Source: Oscillospiraceae bacterium
GTDB lineage: Bacteria; Bacillota; Clostridia; Oscillospirales; Ruminococcaceae
Direction: 5' to 3'
DNA length: 64,000 nucleotides
Assembly (NCBI GenBank): GCA_012520915.1
Contig: JAAYNJ010000019.1
Span: 1 to 64,000 of the forward strand
This document shows positions 9,151-17,565 of the stretch, one piece after another (positions within the stretch are counted from its first letter, which is position 1; every line of letters begins with the position of its first letter). The notes under the pieces are model-generated. The model did not search any database and was not told where the DNA came from. It saw only the letters and a program-made list of their open reading frames with translations. A program made the position numbers and the translations under genes.

Positions 9151-9314
9151 AACGAGATTCAGTTATATTTGCTGCAGTTATTTAGAGGTTGAGAAATTAG
9201 TTAGATAGTAACGTATATCAAGGTAAATTGTAATATGCTAATGTGAAACCAGGTAAATTTTCTTATTTAATTATTTCTTTTGGTTCGTAAGTACAAACGT
9301 TAGGAGGAAATATC

Positions 9315-9512
9315 GTGTCAAAAAATAGTCATATTATTTCACCGACAAAAGATGGCTCGTGGGTAGTTCAAAAAAACGGATCCGATAATAGAAGTATTCA
9401 AACAAAAACTAAAGTTGAAGCGATTATCATAGGTAAAGTTATAAGCCTGCGCTCAGGAGATGAGTGGATTATAGATGAGACAGCCAAGGATTCTCATCAA
9501 AATAAAGAGTGA
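9315..9512 (+). CDS. Small DUF2188-like protein
   Basis: This 65-residue protein matches the DUF2188 pattern: an N-terminal HIISPTKDGSWVVQKNG strand pair, a helix rich in Lys/Glu/Ala and a terminal strand (DEWIID). Function is unknown. The GTG start is supported by TAGGAGGAAAT just upstream, one of the strongest ribosome sites in this block. It lies between the Mrr-like and HAD genes on the same strand. Confidence 0.75.
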   Translation: MSKNSHIISPTKDGSWVVQKNGSDNRSIQTKTKVEAIIIGKVISLRSGDEWIIDETAKDSHQNKE

Positions 9513-9539
9513 ATATTTTTTAAGAAAGTCAGATTTAAT

Positions 9540-10388
9540 ATGGAAAAGACGATTATCGCACTGATGTATGATTTTGACAAAACTCTTTGTACAAAAGATA
9601 TGCAAGAATATAGTTTTATTAACCAGATTGGCATGGAACCCGAAAATTTTTGGATGGAGTCTAATTCTCTTGCAAAGGAGAAGAAAATGGATCCCATTCT
9701 TGCATATATGTACACTATGTTAAGAAAAGCTAAATCGGAGGGACGATCAATTAGCAGAGAAAGTTTTGTTAAATTGGGGAGAGACTTGGAATATTTTAAA
9801 GGTGTTGAAGAATGGTTTTCAAGAATTAATTATTTTGCTGGTGAAATGGAAATAGAGATTGAGCACTACATCATTTCGTCAGGTCTTTTGGAAATAATTG
9901 AAGGATCAACAATTTATAAAAATTTTAAAGATGTATTTGCCTGTGAGTTTTTATATGATGTAGACAGTATTGCTGTATGGCCCAAAAATGTCGTCAATTA
10001 TACAACGAAAACACAGTTTCTTTTTCGCATTAATAAAGGTGTGCTGGACCTATCGAATGATGCGGATCTAAATAAATATACTCCTGAAGATGAGAGACGT
10101 ATTCCTTTTCGTAATATGATCTATATAGGTGATGGTTTAACTGATGTACCTTGTATGAAGTTGGTAAAAGTGAATGGCGGATATTCAATAGCTATTTATT
10201 CAGAAGGAAACGAAGATAAAGTTAAGGATTTAATTATACATGGAAGGGTTGATTTTTTAGTACCTGCGGATTTTTCAAATGGAAGCGAACTTGATAAAGT
10301 TGTGAAAGATATCATTATGAAGATGGCAATGGTTGATAACTTGACAAAAAAGAATAGAAATCAAATAAATAAATATAGGAGAGTGTAA
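9540..10388 (+). CDS. HAD superfamily hydrolase (phosphoserine phosphatase-like)
   Basis: The 282-residue protein has HAD motif I (DFDKT at about 11-15) and motif IV (GDGLTD at about 196-201), with a helical cap between them. It probably dephosphorylates a small molecule through an aspartyl-phosphate intermediate. The residues around the motifs resemble SerB-like members. Only 27 bp separate it from the DUF2188 gene, so the two are likely co-transcribed. The ribosome site is weak. Its substrate is unknown. Confidence 0.85.
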   Translation: MEKTIIALMYDFDKTLCTKDMQEYSFINQIGMEPENFWMESNSLAKEKKMDPILAYMYTMLRKAKSEGRSISRESFVKLGRDLEYFKGVEEWFSRINYFAGEMEIEIEHYIISSGLLEIIEGSTIYKNFKDVFACEFLYDVDSIAVWPKNVVNYTTKTQFLFRINKGVLDLSNDADLNKYTPEDERRIPFRNMIYIGDGLTDVPCMKLVKVNGGYSIAIYSEGNEDKVKDLIIHGRVDFLVPADFSNGSELDKVVKDIIMKMAMVDNLTKKNRNQINKYRRV

Positions 10389-10606
10389 ACTGGATTTGGG
10401 ATATTAGGAAAGAAGTAAAAACAATTAAATCTCCGCAGTAGTTACCCATAGAGAAATACAGTATGGGAAAACTTAAACATCGAAAAAGTAAGGGAGAACA
10501 TTTTAATGAGGGTTATAAAGAAAAAGGGGCAATAATTTGTTATAGGCAAAAGATTGGATTCTGATTTTTTAATCAGCCCCGGCTGCCAAGTAATGTCACA
10601 TCTTTT

Positions 10607-10897
10607 TCATTTCGGAACTTTGTGCCAGTGGGTTTTTAGGAATTTCTGTTCTCTTTCGGTGACTTTGCAGCGGCTTCTTCCCCTGACAAATGGCGTTATG
10701 ATATACCTGTCGAGTCTGTGGGTAAAGTATGGGGCGAAATACGCTTCGAGCCCCTTGGGTTCGCAGGCGACGTCTATAAGCAGACAGCCGTCAAATCCTA
10801 ACTGAACCGAGCCGTCGCTTATTTCGTCGAGCATGTCGAAAAAGCTTTCATCGGGCGCGTTTTCGTCATAAAAGTGATAGCTGATGTGATAAAGCAA
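10607..10897 (-). CDS. Hypothetical protein, translationally linked to dinB
   Basis: A 96-residue acidic-to-basic protein that I do not recognise (MLYHISYHFYDEN...). It starts with TTG seven bases after the dinB stop codon, and AGGTAGG, overlapping that stop, acts as its ribosome site. This tight spacing argues for a real gene in the SOS-controlled dinB operon. No membrane segment or known motif is visible. Confidence 0.65.
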   Translation of the reverse strand: MLYHISYHFYDENAPDESFFDMLDEISDGSVQLGFDGCLLIDVACEPKGLEAYFAPYFTHRLDRYIITPFVRGRSRCKVTEREQKFLKTHWHKVPK

Positions 10898-10904
10898 ATT
10901 GCAC

Positions 10905-12194
10905 CTACCTTTGGGGCGTCAGGTCGTACATTCCGGCGCCTTTTTTTCTGCTGTCTTCGGGACTTATAACCGGCAGGGAAGGGTCTCTCATCTCTATTCC
11001 GGTCATTATCGAATGATATCCGTACTTTCTCCGCATGCGGTCCACCGCAAACGCGAGGTTTTCGAGCTTCATTCTCGTCGCTTCGTTCATAAACAAATCG
11101 GTCTGTGTTTCACCGTAGAGAGGGGAGAGGTCCTTTGCCCTGACCCCGACGCTTCTTAGCGGAAGCCTGCGTGTCAAATCGTAGTTTTCAAGAAAAAGGC
11201 TGTACGCCGTTTCGGCTATCTTTCTCGACAGACATGTCGGACTGTCAATCTTCCGCTGTCTTACAAATCCGTTGAGGTCGTTTCCCCTCATCCAAATCTC
11301 GACTGTCTGCGCTCTGAAACCGCTGTCCCGAAGCCTCGAGGCGACGCTGTCGCTCAGCATATAGAGCGTTTCCTTCACCTCTTCGTTGGTGAGGAGGTCT
11401 CTCGGGGTGGTGGTGCTGTTTCCGACCGACTTAATCGGGGCGTATTCCTTTCCGACGGTTCTGACGGCGGATCTGTCAAATCCGTTTGCATAGGACCAGA
11501 GCTGTCCGCCGACCTTGCCGAATTTGCTTTCTAAAATTTTCCGGTCGCAGAGCGCGAGATCGCCTATCGTATATATCCCCATTCCGTTTAATTTTTTAGT
11601 CGTCGCCCTGCCGACAAAAAGCAGTTCCGAAACGTCTATCTCCCAAACCGTGCTTTTAAAATCCTTTTTTGAAAATACGGTTGTCGCGTCCGGCTTTTTA
11701 TAGTCGCTCCCGAGCTTTGCGAATATTTTATTGTAGCTGACCCCTATCGATACGGTGAGGTCGAGTTTTTCCTTTATCTCCCGTCTGATTTTTTCGGCTA
11801 TCTCAAACCCGTTTCCGAAAAGCCTCACGCTTCCCGTGACATCTAGCCACCCCTCATCTATCCCGAAAGGCTCAAACATATCGCTGTAGCTATAGTAAAT
11901 CTCCCTCGCCTTTCTGCTGTAGGCGATATAGCTCTCCATATCCGCGGGGAGAAATACGATGTCGGGGGAGAGAAGGCGCGCTTCCCAAAGAGGCTGTGCA
12001 GTCTTGACGCCGGCTTTTTTTGCAAGGTTGTTTTTCGCAAGCACTATTCCGTGCCGCTTCTCCGGGTCTCCGCAAACCGCCATCGGACGGTTCCGAAGTT
12101 TAGGATACCGTATCTCCTCAACCGACGCATAGAACGCGTTCAAGTCTATATGCAAAATCCACCTGTCATCGCCCCAATCGGAAAAATCAGACAC
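10905..12194 (-). CDS. dinB: DNA polymerase IV, Y-family translesion polymerase
   Basis: The 429-residue protein has the Y-family catalytic core: HIDLNAFYASVE near residue 17 (first metal-binding Asp) and FGIDEGWLDV near 110-120 (second Asp-Glu pair). Thumb, helix-hairpin-helix (LLFVGRATTKKLNGMGI) and little-finger domains follow. QTDLF near residue 370 fits a sliding-clamp-binding motif. It copies past damaged bases with low fidelity. The GTG start is supported by GGGGTGG upstream. A textbook promoter with an SOS box lies upstream, so LexA control is expected. The 96-residue gene follows in the same operon. Confidence 0.93.
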   Translation of the reverse strand: MSDFSDWGDDRWILHIDLNAFYASVEEIRYPKLRNRPMAVCGDPEKRHGIVLAKNNLAKKAGVKTAQPLWEARLLSPDIVFLPADMESYIAYSRKAREIYYSYSDMFEPFGIDEGWLDVTGSVRLFGNGFEIAEKIRREIKEKLDLTVSIGVSYNKIFAKLGSDYKKPDATTVFSKKDFKSTVWEIDVSELLFVGRATTKKLNGMGIYTIGDLALCDRKILESKFGKVGGQLWSYANGFDRSAVRTVGKEYAPIKSVGNSTTTPRDLLTNEEVKETLYMLSDSVASRLRDSGFRAQTVEIWMRGNDLNGFVRQRKIDSPTCLSRKIAETAYSLFLENYDLTRRLPLRSVGVRAKDLSPLYGETQTDLFMNEATRMKLENLAFAVDRMRRKYGYHSIMTGIEMRDPSLPVISPEDSRKKGAGMYDLTPQR

Positions 12195-12279
12195 CTTTAT
12201 CCACCCCTGAAAAAAATATTTACCTCCGAACCTTTAAGGCGAACCGCCCTCTCTAAAAAGGAAAAGTGAGACTTTTATC

Positions 12280-12308
12280 ATTATAGAACATATGTTCTAA
12301 AGGGTCAA
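12280..12308 (-). promoter_or_regulatory. SOS-regulated promoter of dinB (LexA box between -35 and -10)
   Basis: Read on the minus strand, TTGACC (12303-12308) and TATAAT (12280-12285) are exactly 17 bp apart. The spacer contains AGAACATATGTTCT (palindrome 12284-12299 including flanks), which matches the Gram-positive LexA consensus GAAC-N4-GTTC. LexA bound here would block RNA polymerase directly. Confidence 0.88.
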
Positions 12309-12666
12309 TAACAGCATTTTACAGATTTATCGATGCAATTTTGTGCAGTTTTTTATACAGGAAAATTATTGCGGGGATAAAGATACAGAGAGGGAAAGAG
12401 GAAAATGGTATAATGTTAACCGATGTAGAGAAAGATATGAATTTGAATTCGCAAAAAGCATAGGAGTTACGGCTGTTTTTAGATTTTTAATGAAGTCGTC
12501 TTAAACCCTTGATAGCAAATAGCTTTTTGCGACCCGGCGAAAATAGTTGTTTCCCTGTCGCGCCCGTGTGCACCGGGTAGGGAGGAGCCGGGCTGAAAGA
12601 AAAGGATTTGAGGTGCTGAAAAAAGCGGTGCAGCCGGCGAAAGCTATAAAAATGAGAGGAAAGAAG
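12309..12666. other. Intergenic region upstream of the cbiK-like gene
   Basis: About 360 bp. The left part is AT-rich. From 12535 to 12650 there is a GC-richer stretch with possible stems, but it lacks the conserved boxes of a cobalamin riboswitch. An open frame from 12547 runs into the CbiK-like gene and may be a decayed upstream extension, but nothing in it resembles the missing CbiK N-terminal half. Confidence 0.4.
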
Positions 12667-13053
12667 ATGGGACAGGCATTGATTCTGGTAGGACATGGAG
12701 CAGGTGAAGAAGCATTGGTATTTTACCGAATGTTGGCGGAAGATATCCGCAGAGAATATTCATACACATGGTTAGCCATGCTGCATGGGGAGCCGACAGC
12801 TGAAGAGGCTGCAAAAGAGGCGAGTGAAGCAGGCGTTAAAAAGGCGTTGATTCTTCCGTTGCTGCTGGCGCCGGGTCTTCACCTGTCAAAAAATATTGCG
12901 GCAGAGGACAGCGAGATACGCCGCGCTTTTTCGCAGGCAGGGATTGAGACGGAAGTAATCAACGAAGGTCTGCTGCAGGCGCCGCCGATGCGCGAGGCTG
13001 TTGCGGCGCACTGCCTGAAGGCTATAGGGAAATCGACGGATTTCAAAGATTAA
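12667..13053 (+). CDS. Half-size sirohydrochlorin cobaltochelatase-like protein (CbiK C-terminal domain)
   Basis: The 128-residue protein aligns by eye with the C-terminal half of CbiK-type chelatases, which insert Co2+ into sirohydrochlorin for B12 synthesis. It has the first metal histidine (VGHG) and the second (PGLHLSKN, equivalent to AGDHAxND in CbiK). The N-terminal half of about 130 residues is missing. The start at 12667 is supported by GAGGAAAG upstream; an in-frame extension back to 12547 is not convincing. It may work as a dimer like short CbiX proteins, or be a remnant. No other cobalamin genes are near. Confidence 0.65.
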   Translation: MGQALILVGHGAGEEALVFYRMLAEDIRREYSYTWLAMLHGEPTAEEAAKEASEAGVKKALILPLLLAPGLHLSKNIAAEDSEIRRAFSQAGIETEVINEGLLQAPPMREAVAAHCLKAIGKSTDFKD

Positions 13054-13087
13054 GACAGACGAAATGGAAGTTGTGGGAGATTTTTGA

Positions 13088-13312
13088 ATGAAAAAGAAAA
13101 CCCTGTTGTGTATTTTTTTGATTGTATTTATTACTATTTATATGATGCTTTGTTTTGCCGTTCCCGGATTGAGAATAAAATTAGAAGCGGAACCCGTGGA
13201 GTATTTTTTAGCGAGTATCAGCCATATGGTGTTTTTTAAAACCGTGATATCCTCGGCTGTTGCACTGATATCAATGATGATTCCTATATTGATTAAAAGA
13301 AAGAGAAATTGA
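13088..13312 (+). CDS. Small two-helix membrane protein
   Basis: A 74-residue protein with two hydrophobic segments (about 5-24 and 48-67) and a basic C-terminal tail (IKRKRN). The ribosome site is a weak GGGAG. It lies 35 bp after the CbiK-like gene and could be co-transcribed. Not recognised as a named family. Confidence 0.6.
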   Translation: MKKKTLLCIFLIVFITIYMMLCFAVPGLRIKLEAEPVEYFLASISHMVFFKTVISSAVALISMMIPILIKRKRN

Positions 13313-13386
13313 TTTTGACACCTTGAGAAAAGCGGTTATGAGAGCGGAAACAAAAGGAGAGTTTAAAAAAATACAGTAAATAAAAA

Positions 13387-13409
13387 ACCCGGACGATTGT
13401 CCGGGTTTT
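13387..13409. terminator. Bidirectional intrinsic terminator
   Basis: ACCCGGAC (13387-13394), loop GATT, GTCCGGGT (13399-13406), with A-tract left and TTT right. It lies between the 74-residue gene on the plus strand and a tiny gene on the minus strand. Confidence 0.8.
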
Positions 13410-13412
13410 GTG

Positions 13413-13514
13413 TCATTTCATTCTCTTTATTAACTCAAAACAAAATTTAAAAGGTGTGATAATTATCATCGCTATTACCCATAAAATTGTATATATCGCT
13501 TGTTTCCCGGTCAT
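13413..13514 (-). CDS. 33-residue single-pass membrane peptide
   Basis: A short reading frame on the minus strand encodes MTGKQAIYTILWVIAM..., followed by more hydrophobic residues and ending with ELIKRMK. This gives one membrane helix (about residues 6-25) with a basic tail. A good ribosome site, AAGAGGTG, lies five bases before the ATG. The stop sits immediately beside a bidirectional terminator, as expected for a true gene end. I do not know a family for it. Hydrophobic peptides of this size include toxins and membrane-enzyme helpers; which applies is unknown. Confidence 0.6.
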   Translation of the reverse strand: MTGKQAIYTILWVIAMIIITPFKFCFELIKRMK

Positions 13515-13554
13515 TATTTCACCTCTTAATAGGAATATCTTTAATTAAGTTTAC

Positions 13555-14040
13555 CACATTTTGCCGAATTTTCACATGCTCCGTAATTCTTCCTCTCCGC
13601 AACAGGTTGTCAGCGAAGAAAAACCTTAAGCGGTGCACAAAAAGCCCCACTCGGACCCCCTTTTCCCTCTCTCCGTCACAGCTAAAGCTGTGCCACCTCC
13701 CCCATCCGGAGGAGGCTTTTTTATACTTCGCTTAAGCTTTAAACGTTATCTCTGGCTCCCTCATACTCACAGAGTACAGGTACCTGAAGGTTTTTTTCGC
13801 TGTTACTTTGTATTAAATCCTAAGGCTCCCTCGGCTGAGGGAGCTGGCTGCGTAGCAGGCTGCCTGTACTCGGAGAGTAAGGGAGGGAAGGATTTTAGCC
13901 AAACTCTTTTTATTTATAATAAGCTTGTTACAATGTAATACTCTTTCTCTTTTCCCTCCCCCCGAGTCGGCTCCGCCAATCCACCCCCCTCGTACCCGCA
14001 GGGCACAGGTCTGAATGGGGCTTTTTTATACTTCGCAATA
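13555..14040. repeat. Cluster of dispersed hairpin repeats
   Basis: No gene. It holds a partial copy of the 82-bp stem-loop element in reverse (about 13565-13630), the CTCCGTCACAGC...GCTGTGCCACCTCC hairpin (about 13672-13725), the CTCCCTCGG...GAGGGAG type (about 13822-13890), and the CCCTCCCCCC...GAATGGGG type (about 13954-14030). These modules recur across the window in both orientations. The stretch from 14041 to 14154 has no further feature besides the ABC gene's ribosome site. Confidence 0.75.
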
Positions 14041-14154
14041 TGAAAACTTTGGCAATTGGGGCGGCCTAACCGGCAAGATGCGTTTTGAGATGTTGATTTT
14101 AAACGGGAGGTCTTTTTAAATTGGGATATAAAGCAGGCTAAAAGGAGATAAACC

Positions 14155-15003
14155 ATGATTCGATGTGTGGACATTTATAAAAGCTTTGCCGATAAGCTTG
14201 TTTTGTCGGGAATAAATTTTGATATCCAAAGCGGAGAGATATTCGGACTGCTCGGCCCATCCGGCGCCGGGAAAACCACCCTGATAAAAATACTGACCGG
14301 ACAACTTCCCTTTGAATCGGGTTACGCCTTTACTTTGGGTAAAAATGTCGGAGACCTTTCGGGTGAAGACAAGAGGAATATCGGAATTATGATGGACGAG
14401 TTCGGCGTATACGAAAGATTTTCATGTATTGAAAACTTAAAGATATTCGCGGATATTTACGGCGTTGCTCACGTCAAAATTAAAGACACACTGGAAATCG
14501 TCGGGTTGGGGGATGCGGTGAAGGTGAAGGCTAAAAATCTCTCCAAAGGAATGCGGACGAGGCTTCAGCTTGCGAGGGTCTTTTTGCACTCGCCGAAAAT
14601 CATTTTTTTAGACGAGCCCACAAGCGGTCTGGATCCGCAGACTATGAAGTCGATACACAGGATTATTCTGGATAAGAAAAAGAGCGGGGCGACCATATTT
14701 CTCACGACCCACAACATGGAGGAAGCGGCGGCGTTATGCGATACCGTGGCTCTTTTGAATGAGGGGGTTATTGTTGAAAAAGGGTCTCCGAAGGAAATAT
14801 GCAGGAAATACAATCATCAGAAAAAGATAGAGCTGCACCTTTCGTCGGGCGAGGATGTGCTGCTGCCGCACGGAAAAGAGTCCGCAGGCGAGATTTATAA
14901 ATTATTCGAAGCAGAAAGCGTTGAAACGATACATTCATCGGAACCGAATCTGGAGACGGTGTTTCTGGAACTGACGGGAAGAAAACTTCAGGAGGACGCG
15001 TAA
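14155..15003 (+). CDS. ABC transporter ATP-binding protein
   Basis: A 282-residue nucleotide-binding domain with Walker A (GPSGAGKT at about 34-41), a variant signature (LSKGMRTRLQLAR), Walker B (IIFLDEPTSGLDP) and the His switch (TTHNMEEA). The C-terminal extension resembles those of ABC-2 drug or peptide exporters. It pairs with the membrane gene that starts directly after its stop codon. A strong AAAGGAGAT ribosome site precedes the ATG. With the LytTR and DUF3021 genes it forms a four-gene operon. Confidence 0.93.
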   Translation: MIRCVDIYKSFADKLVLSGINFDIQSGEIFGLLGPSGAGKTTLIKILTGQLPFESGYAFTLGKNVGDLSGEDKRNIGIMMDEFGVYERFSCIENLKIFADIYGVAHVKIKDTLEIVGLGDAVKVKAKNLSKGMRTRLQLARVFLHSPKIIFLDEPTSGLDPQTMKSIHRIILDKKKSGATIFLTTHNMEEAAALCDTVALLNEGVIVEKGSPKEICRKYNHQKKIELHLSSGEDVLLPHGKESAGEIYKLFEAESVETIHSSEPNLETVFLELTGRKLQEDA

Positions 15004-15693
15004 ATGAAAAATGTAATTGTCATCATAAAAAAACAAATCAAGGATACGATAAAAAACAAGACGGTGCTGATTCAATTTGTTCTCTTTCCCGTAATGACGC
15101 TGATTATGGAAAACGCCATGAAGATAAAAGACATGCCAGAACTGTTTATCACCAAACTGTTTTCCGTGATGTATATAGGTATGGCTCCCTTAACAGCTGT
15201 GGCGGCGATTATTTCGGAAGAAAAGGAAAAAAATACCCTTAGAGTGCTGATGATGGCTAATGTTGCGCCGGGGCAGTATCTGACGGGCGTCGGCATATAT
15301 GTCTGGACAGTCTGCATGGCCGGCGCGGCGGTGATGGCGACGGGTTTTGAACAAAAGGACATACTGTTATATTTGGCGACTATGGGAATCGGCTTTGCGA
15401 TATCGATAGTGCTGGGCGGATGTATAGGGATATTCGCGAATAATCAGATGGCGGCGACATCCCTTGTCATGCCTGTGATGGCGGTTTTGAGTTTCGGACC
15501 GATGCTGGCTTTATTTAACGATACAATAGAAAAAGCGGCAAGATTCCTATATACTCAACAAATAAGGGTATTTTTGGACAACATGACCGTTGACCGGAGT
15601 ACGGGGAAAGGCGCCGTGATAATTGCGGTAAATGCGGCAGTGCTCATATTGTTGTTTTTTACGGCGTTCAAAAGAAAAGAGCTTGGCAAATGA
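15004..15693 (+). CDS. ABC-2 type transporter permease
   Basis: The 229-residue protein has about six hydrophobic segments and a cytoplasmic motif after the second (EEKEKNTLRVLMMAN), typical of ABC-2 permeases where the EExxxRTL-like stretch contacts the ATPase. The start codon touches the stop of the ATPase gene, with AGGAGGA as the ribosome site inside it. Cargo is unknown; exporters of this layout often handle antimicrobial peptides or lipids. Confidence 0.88.
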   Translation: MKNVIVIIKKQIKDTIKNKTVLIQFVLFPVMTLIMENAMKIKDMPELFITKLFSVMYIGMAPLTAVAAIISEEKEKNTLRVLMMANVAPGQYLTGVGIYVWTVCMAGAAVMATGFEQKDILLYLATMGIGFAISIVLGGCIGIFANNQMAATSLVMPVMAVLSFGPMLALFNDTIEKAARFLYTQQIRVFLDNMTVDRSTGKGAVIIAVNAAVLILLFFTAFKRKELGK

Positions 15694-16130
15694 AGATAGA
15701 AATAGATATCGATGATAAATATCGGGAAACGGAAGTTGTAATCCGCGCGCCGAAACTCACACAGGATATCGAAAAAATAGTTGCGCTTATGAGGATGATA
15801 AATATGCAGATCGGCGTTAAGGATAACGACGAAACATATTTATTGGATATAGAAAAAATTCTGTATATAGAAACGGTCGACAGGAAGACGTTTGTATATA
15901 CGGACGATAAAGTCTATGAATCGGAGCTCAGACTATACGAAATGGAGTCGGAGCTTGTGGAACAGGGCTTCCTTCGCATAAGCAAACAGAGCATAGTAAA
16001 TTTAAGAAAGGTGAAAAGCCTCAGAGCGGAAATCGACAGGAAAATCAGAGTGACTTTACAAAACGGCGAACAGATCGTCGCATCGCGCATGTACTCGGAT
16101 GAATTGAGAAGAAAGCTGGGGTTGAAATAG
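15690..16130 (+). CDS. LytTR-type DNA-binding transcriptional regulator
   Basis: The 146-residue protein has a short N-terminal region and a C-terminal LytTR domain (about 45-146: LLDIEKILYIET, FLRISKQSIVNLRKV, IVASRMYSDELRRKLG). There is no receiver domain. Such short LytTR proteins are usually encoded next to a DUF3021 membrane protein, as here, and regulate an adjacent ABC transporter. The start overlaps the permease stop (ATGA). It probably autoregulates the operon. Confidence 0.9.
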   Translation: MKIEIDIDDKYRETEVVIRAPKLTQDIEKIVALMRMINMQIGVKDNDETYLLDIEKILYIETVDRKTFVYTDDKVYESELRLYEMESELVEQGFLRISKQSIVNLRKVKSLRAEIDRKIRVTLQNGEQIVASRMYSDELRRKLGLK

Positions 16131-16132
16131 AA

Positions 16133-16600
16133 ATGGAAAAGAGAAAGACGATTTTTAACTATATCTCCGAAGTGTTTGCCGTTTACGGAATTATAGTGAC
16201 CATTTACGTTCTGCTGAGTTTGTTTATCGGAGATTATGTGGGCGAGTATTCATCGATGTTCCGATTGGGAAATAAAGGGTTGTCAAACGCGACTTTGCTT
16301 CAGTTATTGCTGCTCGCAACTATAATAATCGCGGTTCGGAATGTTTTTCTCACAGACAGATGGATAAAAAGAATGTCCATTATTTTGAGAAACATCCTGT
16401 TTTTTATAACTATTATTGTTGTAATGATTATTATGATTGTTTCGTTCGACTGGTTCCCCGTAAACGATTGGCAAGCCTGGGTCGGTTTCCTTATATCATA
16501 TACGGTAAGCATGGGTGTCAGCGTTTTGGTAAGCAGGCTGAAGGAGCGCGCCGAAAACGACAAGCTACAGGTAGCATTGGATAAATATAATAAAAAATAA
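16133..16600 (+). CDS. DUF3021 family membrane protein
   Basis: The 155-residue protein has four hydrophobic helices (about 12-32, 54-72, 84-104 and 116-138) and a basic C-terminus. The context, two bases after a LytTR gene, is the standard arrangement for DUF3021 proteins. In such pairs the membrane protein is thought to restrain or sense for the LytTR regulator. Confidence 0.85.
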   Translation: MEKRKTIFNYISEVFAVYGIIVTIYVLLSLFIGDYVGEYSSMFRLGNKGLSNATLLQLLLLATIIIAVRNVFLTDRWIKRMSIILRNILFFITIIVVMIIMIVSFDWFPVNDWQAWVGFLISYTVSMGVSVLVSRLKERAENDKLQVALDKYNKK

Positions 16601-16625
16601 CTAAAATACCGATTTTAATATAAAA

Positions 16626-17045
16626 CAAAAAGCCCCCCTCAGACTGCCTGTACCCTCTGTGAGTACCTGTGCCCTGCGGGTACGAGGGGGAAACAAGTCG
16701 AAGGGTTAATCAAAGATTTAAAATTTGATTAAGATATAAAGATTTGAGTTTATCCCTCCCTTACTCTCCGAGCAAAGTGCCCTGCGGGTACGGGCAGTCA
16801 TCTTACGATGCCAGCTCCCCCATCTGGAGGAGCCTAAGATAAAGATTTGAACGAAGCGCAAAAAAGCCCACCTCAGACGAGGGGGGTGGTGAAGGCGAAG
16901 CCTGAACCGGGGGGAGGGACAAGCGAAGAGTAGAATTTTATTCAATTGCCGGATTTGAACAAAGTGCAGTTTGTCCTGACGACGGAGGGGGAGATGAACA
17001 AAGTAGAATATTTGAGCTAAGCGCAGTTTATCCTGACGGCAGAGG
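16626..17045. repeat. Cluster of dispersed hairpin repeats
   Basis: No gene. It contains the AAAAAGCCCCCCTCAG hairpin type, a roughly 70-bp AT-rich spacer (about 16692-16765) that is repeated identically near 33563-33637, the CCCTCCCTTACTC...CTCCCC type, and a GAGGGGGGTGGTGAAGG...GGGGGGAGGG type. The remainder to 17161 is AT-rich leader sequence for the next gene. Confidence 0.75.
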
Positions 17046-17161
17046 AAATTTTTTTCTTTTAAACATACAATTTATGAAAATGTAACACACATGTAATAAT
17101 CATGCGGTATCATCATTTCAGTTTAATGCTCTGCTCCTTTCGGCAGGCCTGAGAGGTCCAT

Positions 17162-17491
17162 ATGTTCTATCTCAAAATATCCCTTCTGGCGGTTTTCGCC
17201 GTACTCATCGTATCGGTTATTCTGTGGGAAAAGAGAAAGAAAAAACGCACGGATAGTAAAACGGTGAAAGAGGCGAAAATTAAAGAAAAAGACGCGGAAG
17301 AGGTTTCCGAAGAAAAAGAGAACGGTGAAGAGGACTATATGACCTTGGGCATGTCCATCGGCATGAGTCTTGGTGCGGCTATAGGTGTGATAATCGCAGA
17401 AGACAACTCCATTGCTTTAGGTATTAGCTTGGGAATGCTGATTGGCATGGTGACAGGCATGATGGTAGGACAGAACGTTAAAAAGAGATAG
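17162..17491 (+). CDS. Membrane protein with glycine-zipper C-terminus
   Basis: The 109-residue protein has an N-terminal helix (about 4-22), a highly charged Lys/Glu linker (about 23-58), and a C-terminal segment rich in GMS, GAAIG and GMLIGMVTG repeats. That pattern is typical of tightly packed glycine-zipper membrane helices. GAGAGGT before the ATG is the ribosome site. Family and function are not known. Confidence 0.7.
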   Translation: MFYLKISLLAVFAVLIVSVILWEKRKKKRTDSKTVKEAKIKEKDAEEVSEEKENGEEDYMTLGMSIGMSLGAAIGVIIAEDNSIALGISLGMLIGMVTGMMVGQNVKKR

Positions 17492-17516
17492 GATTTAGCC
17501 GTCCTGAATATAAAAA

Positions 17517-17557
17517 GAGCTCCCCGGCGGATGTAAGCCGATAGGGAGTGTTTTTTT
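17517..17557 (+). terminator. Intrinsic terminator
   Basis: CTCCCCGGC pairs with GCCGATAGGGAG across a small internal bulge, followed by seven T residues. Confidence 0.75.
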
Positions 17558-17565
17558 GCGCTACT

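Noticed and set aside
12535-12660. Possible cobalamin riboswitch upstream of the CbiK-like gene
   Set aside because: The conserved boxes of the cobalamin aptamer are not present; only unspecific GC-rich stems are seen.
13555-14040. Repeat clusters considered as CRISPR arrays
   Set aside because: Units are not regularly spaced, differ in length and orientation, and have no cas genes near.
17108-17160. Glycine or TPP riboswitch-like string before the glycine-zipper gene
   Set aside because: A CCTGAGAGG-like stretch is present, but the other conserved aptamer parts are missing.
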